Assembly (NCBI GenBank): GCA_900552775.1
Contig: USAP01000076.1
Coordinates: forward strand, 1-7,644
From: an uncultured Eubacteriales bacterium
GTDB lineage: Bacteria > Bacillota > Clostridia > UMGS1883 > UMGS1540
Length of the DNA: 7,644 nucleotides
Direction of reading: 5' to 3'
Positions within the stretch are counted from its first letter, which is position 1, and the number at the start of each line of letters is the position of its first letter. The notes beneath the pieces were generated by a model. The model worked only from the letters and a program-made list of their open reading frames with translations, was not told the origin of the DNA and did no database searches. Position numbers and translations under genes: made by a program. Shown one piece after another: positions 7,023 through 7,644 of the stretch.

Positions 7023-7028
7023 CCTCCT
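7023..7028 (-). promoter_or_regulatory. Ribosome binding site that fixes the start of the secreted modular protein
   Basis: A perfect AGGAGG on the minus strand, 10 bases before the ATG at 7012. The longer in-frame start at 7054 would place this site inside the coding region, overlap the previous gene and put 14 residues ahead of the signal peptide, so 7012 is preferred. Confidence 0.75.
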
Positions 7029-7034
7029 AAAATT

Positions 7035-7644
7035 TTAATTTTCGGTATTGCCATTTAAAAACCTGTAAAACACTGTTGCAGCCTCTGCCCTCGTAGCTCC
7101 GTTTTTCGGCATAAATTCGCCCTTTTCGTTTCCGAGCATCAGAGCGCGGTTTGTAACATCATAAACGAATGGTTTTGCCCAGCCGCTTATTAAACTTTCA
7201 TCGCTGTACTCTATATTTTTTTCTTCTCCCTTTTGCAGTTTCATATAATCCGCCGTGCCGCTTATAATCTTTGCAAATTCTTCGCGCGTTATGCCGTCAT
7301 TTGGTCTGAAAATGCTATCCTTCGCTATAAGACCCGCAGAAAGCATAGCCTGAACGTTTTTTGCAAACCAGTCATTTTCCGACACATCGCTAAAACCGCC
7401 CTTATAATTTTCTTCTCTTATTCCGGCAGTTTTTGCGGCTATTGTGATAACTTCCGCACGCGTTATGGCTCTGTCGGGTTCAAACAAACCGTCTCCGACG
7501 CCGTTTATGATTCCGCGTTTTGCCATGCTTTCAATATACTTTTCCGCCCAATGGTCTTTAATATCTTTAAAAGCCGTATCGGGCGTTTGCGTCGGCTGCG
7601 GAGATACTGTGGGCTGAGGCTCATTTCCGCCGCTTCCGCTGCCT
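7035..7644 (-). CDS. S-layer homology (SLH) domain protein, C-terminal part; 5' end outside window
   Basis: The frame is open to the right edge of the window and ends with TAA at 7037-7035; 202 complete codons are visible. It starts with a low-complexity linker (GSGSGGNEPQPTVSPQPTQT) followed by three SLH domains: about 7574-7422 (FKDIKDHWAEKYIESM, then ITRAE), about 7397-7245 (FSDVSENDWFAKNV, then ITREE), and about 7214-7056 (GWAKPFVYDV, then ATRAE). Three SLH repeats at a C-terminus typically bind pyruvylated secondary cell-wall polymers, fixing an exported protein to the Gram-positive surface. The linker suggests a larger N-terminal domain off the window, possibly a glycan-active one. The ATG at 7526 lies inside SLH1 and is not the true start. 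It is the first gene visible in the minus-strand run, so the operon promoter is not in this window. Confidence 0.88.
   Translation of the reverse strand, partial: GSGSGGNEPQPTVSPQPTQTPDTAFKDIKDHWAEKYIESMAKRGIINGVGDGLFEPDRAITRAEVITIAAKTAGIREENYKGGFSDVSENDWFAKNVQAMLSAGLIAKDSIFRPNDGITREEFAKIISGTADYMKLQKGEEKNIEYSDESLISGWAKPFVYDVTNRALMLGNEKGEFMPKNGATRAEAATVFYRFLNGNTEN

Noticed and set aside
6669..7058. Plus-strand open frame of 129 codons opposite the start of the secreted modular protein
   Set aside because: It overlaps a convincing signal peptide and Ig domain on the other strand, is Ser-rich in an antisense manner, and lacks domain features.
1..7644. CRISPR array, tRNA or rRNA gene, insertion sequence, toxin-antitoxin or defence system
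   Set aside because: No regularly spaced repeats, cloverleaf-like segments, transposase or nuclease motifs were seen on either strand; nearly all of the window is explained by the genes listed.

Overview
The window reads as a metagenomic contig joining DNA of at least two, perhaps three, origins. Bases from roughly 76 to 2097 are GC-rich, with many TCG, GTG and GAC codons. They encode a Bacteroidales-type secreted phosphodiester-glycosidase (NAGPA-like) protein with a type IX secretion (T9SS) sorting tail. From about 2098 to the end the DNA is more AT-rich, with strong AGGAGG-type ribosome binding sites. It encodes proteins typical of anaerobic, carbohydrate-degrading Clostridia: S-layer homology (SLH) anchoring, atrophied bacterial Ig domains and a GcnA-type GH20. 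The first ~75 bases look coding in another frame and may be a third source. No tool was run, so taxonomic statements rest on family knowledge and codon impression.

Layout. (1) 1-~75: fragment of unidentified coding sequence. (2) ~76-2097 (+): C-terminal part of a NAGPA-like protein with Ig-like and T9SS domains, lacking its N-terminus. (3) 2098-2736 (+): AraC-family regulator lacking its N-terminus. Its reading frame opens directly at the stop codon of the Bacteroidales gene, so a join lies close to 2098. (4) 2737-3116: mostly non-coding, holding a weak hairpin, a 56-codon ORF (-) resembling the tail of a beta-helix protein, and a strong hairpin just after the GH20 stop. (5) 7644-3117 (-): a tight three-gene run with gaps of about 20 bases, encoding a protein with three SLH domains (5' end off the window), a 719-residue secreted protein made of a duplicated Ig plus concanavalin-like module, and a cytoplasmic GH20 beta-N-acetylhexosaminidase.

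How the genes may work together. In the Clostridia part, the SLH protein would attach to the cell wall, the modular secreted protein could bind glycans or the surface, and the GH20 would cleave imported GlcNAc/GalNAc-containing oligosaccharides. The AraC regulator is convergent with this run and could control sugar-use genes, but its target is not visible. No tRNA, rRNA, CRISPR array, transposase, integrase or phage gene was recognised. I did not find a convincing new defence or mobile system. The most notable points are the apparent chimeric joins, the duplicated module protein and the orphan 56-codon ORF.
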